From: Mariniphaga sediminis
GTDB taxonomy: Bacteria > Bacteroidota > Bacteroidia > Bacteroidales > Prolixibacteraceae
DNA: 64,000 bases
Direction of reading: 5' to 3'
Assembly: GCF_003573545.1 (NCBI RefSeq)
Contig: NZ_QWET01000021.1
Location: 1-64,000 of the forward strand
A program made the position numbers and the translations under genes. Shown piece after piece: positions 8,298 to 17,213 of the stretch (positions are counted from its first letter, which is position 1; each line of letters begins with the position of its first letter). The notes under the pieces were generated by a model. It worked only from the letters and a program-made list of their open reading frames with translations. It had not been told where the DNA came from and did not search any database.

Positions 8298-10988
8298 TTA
8301 TTTTTCCGTCAGATCTTTACGTACCGTCACGGTACCATCTTCATTAAAACGTATTTTGAAGTTTAGTTTTCTGAAAACAGAAATCATCGGTTTATTATCG
8401 CGGGTGGTTTCAGCTACCAGCTGTTTTATTTCCCTTATTTTGGCTATTTCCATACAATATTTTGTAATAATATAGCCCAGCTCTTTTTTCTGCCATTTGT
8501 CGGTTATTAAAATGGCATATTCCATCACTTCCACATCTGGATCAGCAATCAAACGTCCAACTCCAATTAGTTTTTTTCGTCCTTCTTCTTCAATCTCAGC
8601 GACAATAGCTATTTCCCGATCGTAGTCAATAAAACAGAACTGCGTGGCAACTTCATGCGAATCGAAATAGAAATCGTACCGGAACCGATGGTAGATAGAC
8701 TCTTTGGAGCAACTTGCCAGCAGTTCGAGCCACATGGGTTCGTCTTCCGGTTTAATGGGCCGCAACAAGACCGGTGAATCATCTTTTAGATTTGCCGATT
8801 GTACCAGACTTTCCGGATAGGGTCGCAATATCAGGTGTGAGTATTCTTTCACCGGATTTTTCATCACTTCTTCATCCACTACAATACGGGCGTCCAAAGC
8901 AATAACATCTTCTGATGTAACAATCAGCGGGTTTATATCCAACTCTTTGATTTCCGGGTAGTCGGCTGCCAGGTACGACATTCTGATGAGTGCTTCCACC
9001 AGCTTTTCAATATTTTTCCGGGGAGCTCCACGGTAGCCCTCCAAAAGTGGATAAATCTGGAGCGATTCAAGCATCTGTCTTGCCAGCCGTTCGTTCAGGG
9101 GAGGGAATTCCAGTCTTTTATCTTTGAATAATTCCGCACTGGTTCCTCCCATTCCTACTAACATGACCGTTCCAAATCCCGGATCCTTTTTGGTGCCGAT
9201 AATGAGTTCAACGGCATCTTTAGTATCAACCATCCGCTGTACGGTAACACCTTCAATCTTTGCATCCGGTTTTTTTTCTGCTGCGGTTTTTACCATATTT
9301 CTGAATGTGGCGCGCACCATCTCATCGTCTTTAATATTCAGCGCTACACCGCCAACGTCTGATTTATGGGTAATATCGGGAGAATAGATCTTCAGTACTA
9401 CCGGATATCCTTTCTTTTGTGCAATTTCAACTGCCTCATCTTCGGTGGCCGCCGGGGTAGGATGTGTGGTGTCGATTCCGTAATCGTTCACCAGCATTTT
9501 GGAGTCGTCCTCATTCAATATTTTTGCCTTCGGGAAAATTTCTTTCAGGTATTTTTCGCGAAGCAAATGCCTGTCATACTGGAATGAAACTGGTACCTCT
9601 TTGGGGGTTTCGTATAACATTTCCTGATTCTTGGCATAGTGAGAAAGTGTCATAAATGCACGAATGGCCTGTTCGGGTGTGGGATAATTGGAAATCCCTG
9701 CACGGTTAAATACCTGAATCCCTTCCCGCATGCTGGAACCACCGAGCCATGCTGCCATAATACTTTTTGATGTTTTTGAAGCCATATCCGCAATGGCCTG
9801 GGCAGTTTCGGTAGGCGAAGTCATGGCCTGAGGTGTTAAAAGCACCAGCACAGCATCTACGTTTTTGTCTTCCAGTACAATTTCGGTAGCTCTTGCAAAA
9901 CGCTCAGGTGTGGCGTCCCCTAAAACATCTACCGGGTTGCCATGCGACCAGAAAGGCGGGAGGTAATCGTTTAGCTTCTGCATGGTTTCGTCAGAAAGAT
10001 TTACCAGCTTGCCTCCCCAGGAAATAAGCGAGTCGGTTGCCATTACGCCGGGGCCACCTGCATTGGTAACAATGGCCAACCGGTTCCCTTTGGGAATTCG
10101 TTTCCGGCCAACAAGGTCAGTGAAGTCGAAAATATTTCCGAAGTCATAAACCCTTGCCAGTCCTGCCCGGTGGAAGATAGCATCATAGATAGAATCTTCC
10201 GACGCCATCGCTCCCGTGTGTGAAGCTGCTGCGGCTGCCGATTCGGGAAAACGTCCTGATTTGTAAACAATAATGGGTTTTTCACGTGAGAAAGCACGGG
10301 CTGCCGACATAAATGTGCGTGCTTGTGCCAGTGATTCCACATAAAGCACAATGGATTTCGTATTGGGGTCCTGACCGAAATAATCGATTAAGTCACCAAA
10401 GTTTACATCCATTGAGTTACCTATGGAAACGAAGTAAGAGAATCCAATTCGAGATTCATAAGCCCAGTCGAGTACGGAAGTACACAGGGCACCCGATTGG
10501 GAAATAAAGGCAACATGTCCTTTCTCTGGCATGCCGTTGGCGAAACTTACGTTCATGCTGAGTCCGGGAACCAATATTCCGAGACAGTTGGGACCTATTA
10601 CCCGCATGTCGGGGAATTTTGCCTTTTCTGCTTTAACCTGGTCTTCGAGGGCCTTCCCTTCTTTTCCGGTCTCTTTAAAACCGGCCGACATGATAATTAT
10701 TCCATGAATGCCCACTTCTCCACATTCGCGTACCAGTTGAGGAACGAATTTGGCAGCGGTCATGATAACTGCCAAATCGGGAACCTTGGGCAGGCTTTTT
10801 ACATCAGGATAACACGGAATTCCAAATACTGCTTCACGTTTAGGGTTAACCGGGTAAACCACGCCGTTATACCCTCCACCAACTAAGTTGCGAAGAGTAA
10901 TTCCTCCTACACTGTCCGGATTGTTTGAAACGCCAATTAATGCAATTCTTTTTGGCTTAAAAATACTGTCTAATTTTTTGATGGCCAT
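8298..10988 (-). CDS. ADP-forming acyl-CoA ligase fused to GNAT acetyltransferase (PatZ-like)
   Basis: 896-aa fusion. Residues 1-130 form a CoA-binding Rossmann domain (IALIGVSNNPDSVGG). Residues 150-460 form the succinyl-CoA-ligase-like domains, 490-720 an ATP-grasp domain (GYPVVLKIYSPDITHKSDVGGV), and about 745-896 a GNAT domain (DSPVLLRPIKPEDE, then WQKKELGYII). Proteins of this build are either ADP-forming acetyl-CoA synthetases or lysine acetyltransferases that silence Acs. Here H257 in ASHTGA, the position phosphorylated in active ADP-forming enzymes, is kept, so ligase activity may survive. The GNAT CoA loop has Glu in place of the first Gly. It sits between the acs-OFA transporter pair and a sirtuin, which supports a role in reversible Acs acetylation. 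Confidence 0.9.
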   Translation of the reverse strand: MAIKKLDSIFKPKRIALIGVSNNPDSVGGITLRNLVGGGYNGVVYPVNPKREAVFGIPCYPDVKSLPKVPDLAVIMTAAKFVPQLVRECGEVGIHGIIIMSAGFKETGKEGKALEDQVKAEKAKFPDMRVIGPNCLGILVPGLSMNVSFANGMPEKGHVAFISQSGALCTSVLDWAYESRIGFSYFVSIGNSMDVNFGDLIDYFGQDPNTKSIVLYVESLAQARTFMSAARAFSREKPIIVYKSGRFPESAAAAASHTGAMASEDSIYDAIFHRAGLARVYDFGNIFDFTDLVGRKRIPKGNRLAIVTNAGGPGVMATDSLISWGGKLVNLSDETMQKLNDYLPPFWSHGNPVDVLGDATPERFARATEIVLEDKNVDAVLVLLTPQAMTSPTETAQAIADMASKTSKSIMAAWLGGSSMREGIQVFNRAGISNYPTPEQAIRAFMTLSHYAKNQEMLYETPKEVPVSFQYDRHLLREKYLKEIFPKAKILNEDDSKMLVNDYGIDTTHPTPAATEDEAVEIAQKKGYPVVLKIYSPDITHKSDVGGVALNIKDDEMVRATFRNMVKTAAEKKPDAKIEGVTVQRMVDTKDAVELIIGTKKDPGFGTVMLVGMGGTSAELFKDKRLEFPPLNERLARQMLESLQIYPLLEGYRGAPRKNIEKLVEALIRMSYLAADYPEIKELDINPLIVTSEDVIALDARIVVDEEVMKNPVKEYSHLILRPYPESLVQSANLKDDSPVLLRPIKPEDEPMWLELLASCSKESIYHRFRYDFYFDSHEVATQFCFIDYDREIAIVAEIEEEGRKKLIGVGRLIADPDVEVMEYAILITDKWQKKELGYIITKYCMEIAKIREIKQLVAETTRDNKPMISVFRKLNFKIRFNEDGTVTVRKDLTEK

Positions 10989-11236
10989 TGGTATATTTAT
11001 TTTTTAAGTTGAACCTAATTTATTGAATCTTCAAAGATGCCTGAAATTTTCTATAAAAAATATGAAAAAATCTCATGTTAGAAAATTTTGAAGACTAGAT
11101 CTTTTTTATACTAAAAGATTTAAAAAGTATTTAATTGCCAGTATTGTATGGTAGTTTAGAAGTGCAAAAATTGTGATTTTATGTTTAAAAACAATCCTGC
11201 TGCAACCTGTTTGACAGCATTTATTGGCATTATTTC
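10989..11236. other. Gap upstream of the PatZ-like gene
   Basis: About 250 nt of AT-rich sequence with no ORF. It should contain the promoter of the PatZ-like gene, but no convincing TTTG-N19-TAnnTTTG pair was found. Confidence 0.4.
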
Positions 11237-11272
11237 AAAAAAAACGCCTTATGGAAAAACATAAGACGTTTT
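11237..11272 (-). terminator. Intrinsic terminator of the OFA transporter gene
   Basis: Read on the minus strand, AAAACGTCTTATG and CATAAGGCGTTTT pair with one mismatch around TTTTTC, followed by a run of eight T. It starts about 10 nt after the transporter stop. Confidence 0.85.
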
Positions 11273-11283
11273 GTATAACTTTT

Positions 11284-12615
11284 TTACCGCTTTGGCGGTT
11301 TGGTCATTAAGATTAAAAACGCTCCTACAATACATGCAACTCCTGCAATAATAAAAGGAGTGAGCCATGCTGAAGGTGTTTCTGCATTCTGGGCGGCATC
11401 TTTAAAAACGCCGGCAATTTGTGGCCCTGCAATGCCGGCAATTCCGTATGCGAAAAATACAAATCCGTAATTTTTCCCTACTGTTTTATTCCCGAAAAAA
11501 TCGGCGGTAGCAGCCGGAAAAAGGGCAAAGTTACCCCCGAAGTTAAATCCGATAATGGCCGCTGCAACAATAAATGTAACTGTAGTTGCGCCCAGACGGT
11601 AGAGTAACAGCATGATAACCCCCTGTAAAAGGCACATCAGGAAAAGTGATACTCTTCTTCCGATTTTATCGGAAAGAATACCCCAAATAATCCGCCCAAG
11701 CCCGTTTAAAATAGCGTAAGTAGCCATGGCCGTTCCTGCAACAGAACTGGCCCAGGTCATGGTTGTTTTAAATTCCGGATTAGATGGGTTCAGGGAGCCC
11801 AGCTCGGAGTAGGTTAATGCATCGATTCCAAACAATTTAATGCAGTAGATAACCATAAGTCCTGCCAGGGCAGAAAATACGAAAGTGAAAAAAAGCATAT
11901 AAAACTGAGGTGTTTTTAGCATTTCTCCCGTTTCAAAATTAAGGTGTCCACTTGCTTTAACCGAGTTGGCTTCGGGCGGAGCATAGCCCTTTGGAAGCCA
12001 TCCCTGTGGGGGATCTTTCATTACCAGGCTTCCGATTAAAACCATGGCGGCAAAGATGATTCCATACAGAACAAAGACACTTCTGATTGCATCGAGCCCA
12101 AACAATTCGAGGTTGTTCAGAAGGCCTCCTCCCCAGGAACCGGCCCATTTCACCCAAATGGTGGCACCAAAGCCGAAGCCGGCCACTGCCAGTCCGGTCA
12201 GCATGCCTTTTCGGTCAGGAAACCATTTTACTCCTACTGCAATAGGCACAACATAAGCCAGGCCAATTCCCGAGCCTCCAATGATTCCGATAAACAAGAG
12301 CTGGGCGATAAAACTGTTACCGAAAAAGCCGGCGAGTACATAACCCAGGCCCAAAATAAGTCCTCCGGCCATAGCCAGTTTTTGGGGACCTATGGTAGCC
12401 AGTTTTCTTCCGGCCCAAATCATAACAAGAGCGAAGAAAAACAACCCGGCAGAAAATATCCAGGCTGCTTCACCCGCCGAAAAACGATAGGCGCCTTCGG
12501 CATCAGTGAGTTTAGGTGTAAAAACCGACCAGGCGTAAATTGCGCCCAATGCCAATTGGATCAAGATGGCTCCAAACACAACAAGCCACCTGTTCATTGT
12601 TTTTTGGTCATTCAT
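11284..12615 (-). CDS. OFA-family major facilitator transporter
   Basis: 443-aa, 12-helix MFS protein of the oxalate/formate antiporter (OFA) family. The first helix has the family pattern LIQLALGAIYAWSVFTPKL, and the loop after helix 2 carries GRKLATIGPQKLA. A central cytosolic loop (MKDPPQGWLPKGYAPPEA) precedes helix 7 and a second half-signature is GRIIWGILSDKIGRR. The family moves small monocarboxylates such as oxalate, formate, pyruvate or lactate. It lies directly downstream of acs and upstream of the PatZ-like gene, so acetate or a related short acid is the likely cargo (inference). Both flanking gaps contain intrinsic terminators, so it is probably transcribed separately from acs at least in part. 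Confidence 0.85.
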   Translation of the reverse strand: MNDQKTMNRWLVVFGAILIQLALGAIYAWSVFTPKLTDAEGAYRFSAGEAAWIFSAGLFFFALVMIWAGRKLATIGPQKLAMAGGLILGLGYVLAGFFGNSFIAQLLFIGIIGGSGIGLAYVVPIAVGVKWFPDRKGMLTGLAVAGFGFGATIWVKWAGSWGGGLLNNLELFGLDAIRSVFVLYGIIFAAMVLIGSLVMKDPPQGWLPKGYAPPEANSVKASGHLNFETGEMLKTPQFYMLFFTFVFSALAGLMVIYCIKLFGIDALTYSELGSLNPSNPEFKTTMTWASSVAGTAMATYAILNGLGRIIWGILSDKIGRRVSLFLMCLLQGVIMLLLYRLGATTVTFIVAAAIIGFNFGGNFALFPAATADFFGNKTVGKNYGFVFFAYGIAGIAGPQIAGVFKDAAQNAETPSAWLTPFIIAGVACIVGAFLILMTKPPKR

Positions 12616-12644
12616 TTTGTTCTTTTTAGGATGGTTTAAAAGAA

Positions 12645-12673
12645 AAAGACACCTTTGAATTGAAGGTGTCTTT
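12645..12673 (-). terminator. Intrinsic terminator of acs
   Basis: Arms AAAGACACCTT and AAGGTGTCTTT around a 7-nt loop, about 17 nt past the acs stop, with a T-run on the minus strand. The A-rich side could also serve the opposite direction. Confidence 0.85.
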
Positions 12674-12689
12674 CCGTTGATATTAGTAC

Positions 12690-14615
12690 TTAACGTTTTA
12701 CTTCCACTTTGGCTCCGCTGATAATATCTTCCACAACGCCCGGGTCGAGAAGTGTAGAGGTATCCCCAAGGTTTGTGGCATCGCCTTCTCCAATTTTACG
12801 CAGGATACGGCGCATAATTTTACCGGAACGGGTTTTGGGTAGCCCGCTTACAATCTGAATTTTATCCGGTTTGGCAATGGGGCCTATAAACTTGGTAACG
12901 GTTGCCCTGATTTCATCTTCTATCGTTGCCTGTTCCTTATCAGACAAATCTTCGCAAATAACATAAGCATAAATGCCTGAACCTTTTATTTCGTGCGGAT
13001 ATCCAACCACCGCTGATTCCACTACTTTGTGGTGCTGATTAATGGCATCTTCTACTTCGGCCGTTCCAATGCGGTGCCCTGAAACATTAATTACATCATC
13101 AATCCTGCCAATGATTCTGTAATATCCTTCTTCATCCCGTTTGGCTCCGTCGCCGGTCAGATACAACCCTTTGTATGCCGCGAAATAAGTTGTGTAGCAC
13201 CGCTGGTGGTCACCGTAGGTTGTCCGCAACATTCCCGGCCACGGGAATTTGATGCACAGAATACCTTCCACGCCGTTTCCTTTTAGTTCATTCCCTTCCG
13301 GATCTACCAGGATGGGTTGAATTCCGGGTAAGGGCAGGGTAGCCAAAGATGGTTTGGTAGGAGTAATACCGGCCAGCGGAGTAATCATAATACCGCCGGT
13401 TTCGGTTTGCCACCATGTATCGACAATCGGGCAGCGGCCTTTGCCCACCAGGTCGTGATACCATCTCCAGGCTTCTTCGTTGATGGGTTCTCCTACCGTG
13501 CCCAATACTTTAAGGGAACTTAAATCATGGCTCTTGACCCATTGATCACCCTGGGCCACCAGTGCGCGAATGGCAGTAGGTGCTGTATAAAACTGATTTA
13601 CTTTGTACTTGTCCACAATGTCCCAGAACCTTCCGGCGTCGGGCCAGGTGGGAACTCCCTCAAACATGATGGAAGTGGCACCACTGAGCAGTGGTCCATA
13701 CACAATGTATGAGTGTCCGGTTACCCAGCCGATATCAGCAGTACACCAGTATGTGTCGCCGTCGCTGTACTGGAAAACATTTTTAAAAGTGTATTCGGCA
13801 TAGAGCATGTATCCGGCAGTGGTGTGTACCACACCTTTAGGTTTCCCGGTAGAACCGGAAGTATAAAGGATGAAAAGCATATCTTCTGCATCCATCACTT
13901 CCGCTTTGTTTTCGGTACTAACCCCTTTTATGGCATCGTGCCACCAAATATCGCGGCCTTCTACCCAATGAACATGATCTTCGTTGGTCCGGTGCAAAAC
14001 GATGGTGTTTTTAACAGAAGGACAGCTCTCCAACGCTTCGTCGGCAATGTTTTTCAGGTGGATTGATTTGGCTCCCCTGAATCCACCATCGGAAGTAATT
14101 AACAATTTGGCTTCAGCATCAATAATTCTGTCAGCCAGGGCCGAAGCGGAAAAACCTGCAAAAACAATAGAGTGGATTGCTCCGATACGTGCACAGGCAA
14201 GCATCGCAATAGCCAGTTCGGGCACCATGGGAAGGTAAATAGCAACACGGTCGCCTTTTTCAATACCTAATTTTTTTAAAGCGTTTGCAAATTGCTTTAC
14301 TTTTTCAAAAAGTTCGCCGTAGGTTAGCCTTACTTCAGGTTCTTTCGGGTCATTAGGTTCCCATATAATGGCTACCTGATCTTTTCGCATGAACATATTA
14401 CGTTCGAAAATATTTTCCGTAATGTTCAGCTTCCCGTTTACAAACCATTTTACGTCGGGCGCTCCTTCGCCTTCAAAGTTCCAATCGAGGACCTTGTCCC
14501 ATTTTTTATGCCAGTAATGGCTTTCAGCAATGTTGGCCCAGAAACCTTCAGGATTGGCAACACTTTCGTTGTACTTTTGAAAATACTCGGCAAGACTGGT
14601 TATTTTATTTACCAT
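12690..14615 (-). CDS. acs: Acetyl-CoA synthetase, AMP-forming
   Basis: 641-aa enzyme that activates acetate with ATP and CoA through acetyl-AMP. Key motifs: the P-loop YTSGSTGKPKGVVHT, the acetyl-pocket region DTWWQTETGG, the hinge region YLTGDGAKRDEEGYY, and the C-terminal PKTRSGKIMRR. The lysine in the last motif (about K599) is essential for adenylation and is the residue acetylated by Pat/PatZ enzymes and restored by sirtuins in other bacteria. Both a GNAT fusion and a sirtuin gene lie downstream on the same strand. The promoter should be in the 400-nt gap shared with ackA, so acetate activation and acetate kinase are divergently controlled. Confidence 0.97.
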   Translation of the reverse strand: MVNKITSLAEYFQKYNESVANPEGFWANIAESHYWHKKWDKVLDWNFEGEGAPDVKWFVNGKLNITENIFERNMFMRKDQVAIIWEPNDPKEPEVRLTYGELFEKVKQFANALKKLGIEKGDRVAIYLPMVPELAIAMLACARIGAIHSIVFAGFSASALADRIIDAEAKLLITSDGGFRGAKSIHLKNIADEALESCPSVKNTIVLHRTNEDHVHWVEGRDIWWHDAIKGVSTENKAEVMDAEDMLFILYTSGSTGKPKGVVHTTAGYMLYAEYTFKNVFQYSDGDTYWCTADIGWVTGHSYIVYGPLLSGATSIMFEGVPTWPDAGRFWDIVDKYKVNQFYTAPTAIRALVAQGDQWVKSHDLSSLKVLGTVGEPINEEAWRWYHDLVGKGRCPIVDTWWQTETGGIMITPLAGITPTKPSLATLPLPGIQPILVDPEGNELKGNGVEGILCIKFPWPGMLRTTYGDHQRCYTTYFAAYKGLYLTGDGAKRDEEGYYRIIGRIDDVINVSGHRIGTAEVEDAINQHHKVVESAVVGYPHEIKGSGIYAYVICEDLSDKEQATIEDEIRATVTKFIGPIAKPDKIQIVSGLPKTRSGKIMRRILRKIGEGDATNLGDTSTLLDPGVVEDIISGAKVEVKR

Positions 14616-15027
14616 AGCTTAGAAATTAAATTTTTGAATGATTAAATATTATTTAAAACTTCTCCTATTTCAGCAAAAGCATAAAACCTTAAACACTCCC
14701 GCTGATCGTTTTGTTCCCGTGGAAAATCGATCATAATTGTTCTCGGTTATAATTGCTTCGCATGAATATTCGAAGTTCAATAGAAAAAGATATGGTAAAC
14801 AAACGTAAAGCACGTTTTTCCTTTGAATTTTGTAATTACTTATTAATAAATACGCGCGTAAAATAAGTAAAAAAAATAGTTTTTGGAGACGAAAATTATA
14901 TATTGTACAACACCTTGTTTAATTCTATAAAAAACTTAATATCGATACATATATATCTGCCTGTTTTTGTTAACTTGAAAAGTTTTTCCTTTTCTGTTAT
15001 TCAATGTAATTTAACCTTTTGCTCTTT
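14616..15027. promoter_or_regulatory. Divergent acs/ackA control region
   Basis: About 410 nt without a gene, AT-rich. One feature stands out: an inverted repeat GATCGTTTT / AAAATCGATC (14704-14732, 10-nt centre, one bulge) about 90-115 nt upstream of acs. A smaller palindrome, AACTT-GAA-AAGTT, lies near 14972-14984, about 45 nt before ackA. Either may bind a regulator. No clean Bacteroidota promoter pair could be assigned. Confidence 0.45.
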
Positions 15028-16224
15028 ATGAACGTACTGGTTTTAAATTGCGGAAGTTCATCCATAAAATTTCAATTGTTTCGGATGCCCGAAGAAGCAT
15101 TGCTTATTCAAGGCAAAGCTGAACGGAATGAAACAGGGGGGACCGGTTTGTGGTTTAAAACCGAAAGCATAGAGTCAGCAAGCAATTGGGAAGGGTTCTC
15201 ATTTGCGTATAATTTTGAGAAGATTTTGGCCGAATTGGTTCGTCCTTCGAATGGCTGTCTTGTGTCGTCTGAAGAGGTGGACGTGGTGGGACACCGTTTG
15301 ATTCACGGAGGAGAAATGGATACAGCCGGCGGAGCCGTTAAAATTACAGAAAAGCTAATCTCCCACATGAAGACATGCGTACCGTTGGCGCCATTACATT
15401 ATCCTCCAAACCTGGAAGGTATCCATACAATCTCCCGGTTGATGCCCGGAGTTTTGCAGGCTGGGGTATTCGATACGGCTTTTCATTATAGTCTGCCTCC
15501 GAGGGCTTTTTTATATGGAATTCCTTTGGAATGGTACCGGAAACATCAAATAAGGCGATACGGCTTTCACGGAACATCGCATAAATATGTAGCACAACGG
15601 GCTTGTGAACTGGCCGGTTTGCATTTTAGCCGGAGCAAAATTATATCCTGTCATTTGGGAAACGGGGCATCGGTGGCAGCTATTAAAAACGGGAAATCTA
15701 TTGATACCTCCATGGGGATGACGCCGGTTGAAGGCTTACTGATGGGTACCCGTTCCGGAGATATAGATGCCGGGGTATTGATTTACCTTCAGCAACATTT
15801 TAATCTCTCTGCCGACGTTATTCAGCAGCTCATCAATAAACAGGGAGGATTACTCGGTTTGTCGGGCATTTCAGCCGATTACCGGGCGGTGGAGGAAGCG
15901 GCACAAAAGGGGAATGAGGCCGCCCTGAATGCCCTTGACGCTTACCATTACCGTGTGAAAAAATACATTGGATCTTATTGCATGGCTTTGGGAGGACTGG
16001 ATGCGCTTGTTTTTACCGGAGGAATTGGAGAAAACAGCAGCAGGGCAAGAAAGGAAATTTGCAGTGAAACAGATTTTCTGGGAATCCGGTTTTCCGAAAT
16101 GCTGAATGATAAAATGAACGGGACAGAATCCGTTATCAGTGAAACCGGTTCAAATGTAAAAGTGTTGATTGTTCCGGCCAGGGAAGAGTTGATGATTGCC
16201 CGGGAAGTAGCTAAACTGGTTTAA
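15028..16224 (+). CDS. ackA: Acetate kinase
   Basis: 398-aa ASKHA-fold kinase that interconverts acetyl phosphate plus ADP and acetate plus ATP. It shows the N-terminal phosphate loop VLNCGSSSIKFQLF, the substrate-binding VGHRLIHGGE, the catalytic YGFHGTSHKYV, HLGNGASVAAI, and the C-terminal FTGGIGENSSRAR. An in-frame TTG nine bases upstream exists, but ATG 15028 places the phosphate loop in its normal position. It is the first of three plus-strand genes (ackA, ptb, buk), divergent from acs, so the cell has both the reversible kinase route and the high-affinity Acs route side by side. Confidence 0.95.
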   Translation: MNVLVLNCGSSSIKFQLFRMPEEALLIQGKAERNETGGTGLWFKTESIESASNWEGFSFAYNFEKILAELVRPSNGCLVSSEEVDVVGHRLIHGGEMDTAGGAVKITEKLISHMKTCVPLAPLHYPPNLEGIHTISRLMPGVLQAGVFDTAFHYSLPPRAFLYGIPLEWYRKHQIRRYGFHGTSHKYVAQRACELAGLHFSRSKIISCHLGNGASVAAIKNGKSIDTSMGMTPVEGLLMGTRSGDIDAGVLIYLQQHFNLSADVIQQLINKQGGLLGLSGISADYRAVEEAAQKGNEAALNALDAYHYRVKKYIGSYCMALGGLDALVFTGGIGENSSRARKEICSETDFLGIRFSEMLNDKMNGTESVISETGSNVKVLIVPAREELMIAREVAKLV

Positions 16225-16296
16225 AACATAAATAAAACTGAGAAATGTTATCCTATCGTAAAAAGGATTGTTCTAAATTAGTGAGAAAATCTAACC

Positions 16297-17199
16297 ATGG
16301 AAATACAATGCTTTAATGACTTGCTGGAAGCTGTGAAAAAGCAGCCTGAAAAACGTCTGGTTACCGTAAACGGTGTGGATGAAAATACGTTGGAAGCGCT
16401 AAACGAAGCAGTAGAAATGGGATTGGTTTCGGCTATCCTTACAGGAGACAGGAGTAAAATTGAGGAAACATGCAGCGAGCTAAACATCGATAGCGGAAAT
16501 TACGAAATCATTCATACCGGTTCAGAGCGTGAAGCCGCAGAGAAAGCGGTGGAACTGATACACGACGGTTATGCCGATATGATAATGAAAGGGATGGTTT
16601 CCACGGATAAATTTATGAAGGTGTTGCTGAAAAAAGAGTTTGGGCTGGTGCCGGCCAAAGGGGTGTTGAGTCATGTAGCACTGATGGAAAGCCCTAATTA
16701 CCATAAAATGCTGATATTTTCCGATGCCGGTGTGATTCCCTATCCCGATCTTCAGCAGAAAATACTGATGACGGGGTATCTGATTAAAACGGCGCAGTCG
16801 CTTGGTATTGAAAAACCGAAAGTGGCTGTGGTAGCACCCACCGAGCAAATCATTATTTCTATCCAGTCGTGCATGGATGGCGCTACCATTGCAAAAATGT
16901 CGGAACACGGGCAGATTGAAGGTGGCCTGGTTGACGGGCCCATGGCGCTTGATGTGGCCATTAACCGTGATTCGGCCACCATTAAAGGATTTACCTCGCC
17001 CGTTGCCGGTGATGCCGACTGCCTGCTTTTCCCAAATATTGATGCCGCCAACGTGTTTTATAAAACCAACTCGAAACTGTGTAAAGCCCAGATGGCAGGA
17101 ATTATTGCCGGGGCAAAAGTGCCAGCCATTGTTTCTTCCCGCGGCGACAGCGAGAAAACAAAACTGAATTCCATCGCGGTGGCTTCTCTTATCAGTTGA
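16297..17199 (+). CDS. ptb: Phosphate acyltransferase (butyryl/acetyl), Ptb-like
   Basis: 300-aa phosphotransacylase that exchanges CoA for phosphate on short acyl-CoA, feeding acyl phosphate to a kinase. The fold landmarks are VEMGLVSAILTGD, a central KGMVSTDKFMK, APTEQIIISIQSC, and the C-terminal DCLLFPNIDAANVFYK and AGIIAGAKVPAIVSSRGDS. Length and motifs fit phosphate butyryltransferase rather than the longer Pta. It is 72 nt downstream of ackA and overlaps the region of the buk start, so it may serve both kinases. Substrate range cannot be read from sequence. Confidence 0.9.
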   Translation: MEIQCFNDLLEAVKKQPEKRLVTVNGVDENTLEALNEAVEMGLVSAILTGDRSKIEETCSELNIDSGNYEIIHTGSEREAAEKAVELIHDGYADMIMKGMVSTDKFMKVLLKKEFGLVPAKGVLSHVALMESPNYHKMLIFSDAGVIPYPDLQQKILMTGYLIKTAQSLGIEKPKVAVVAPTEQIIISIQSCMDGATIAKMSEHGQIEGGLVDGPMALDVAINRDSATIKGFTSPVAGDADCLLFPNIDAANVFYKTNSKLCKAQMAGIIAGAKVPAIVSSRGDSEKTKLNSIAVASLIS

Positions 17200-17213
17200 G
17201 CAAATTTTTGAAT

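Noticed and set aside
14616-15027. Riboswitch or sRNA upstream of ackA or acs
   Set aside because: No conserved riboswitch core or strong terminator-hairpin pair was recognised; only two short inverted repeats.
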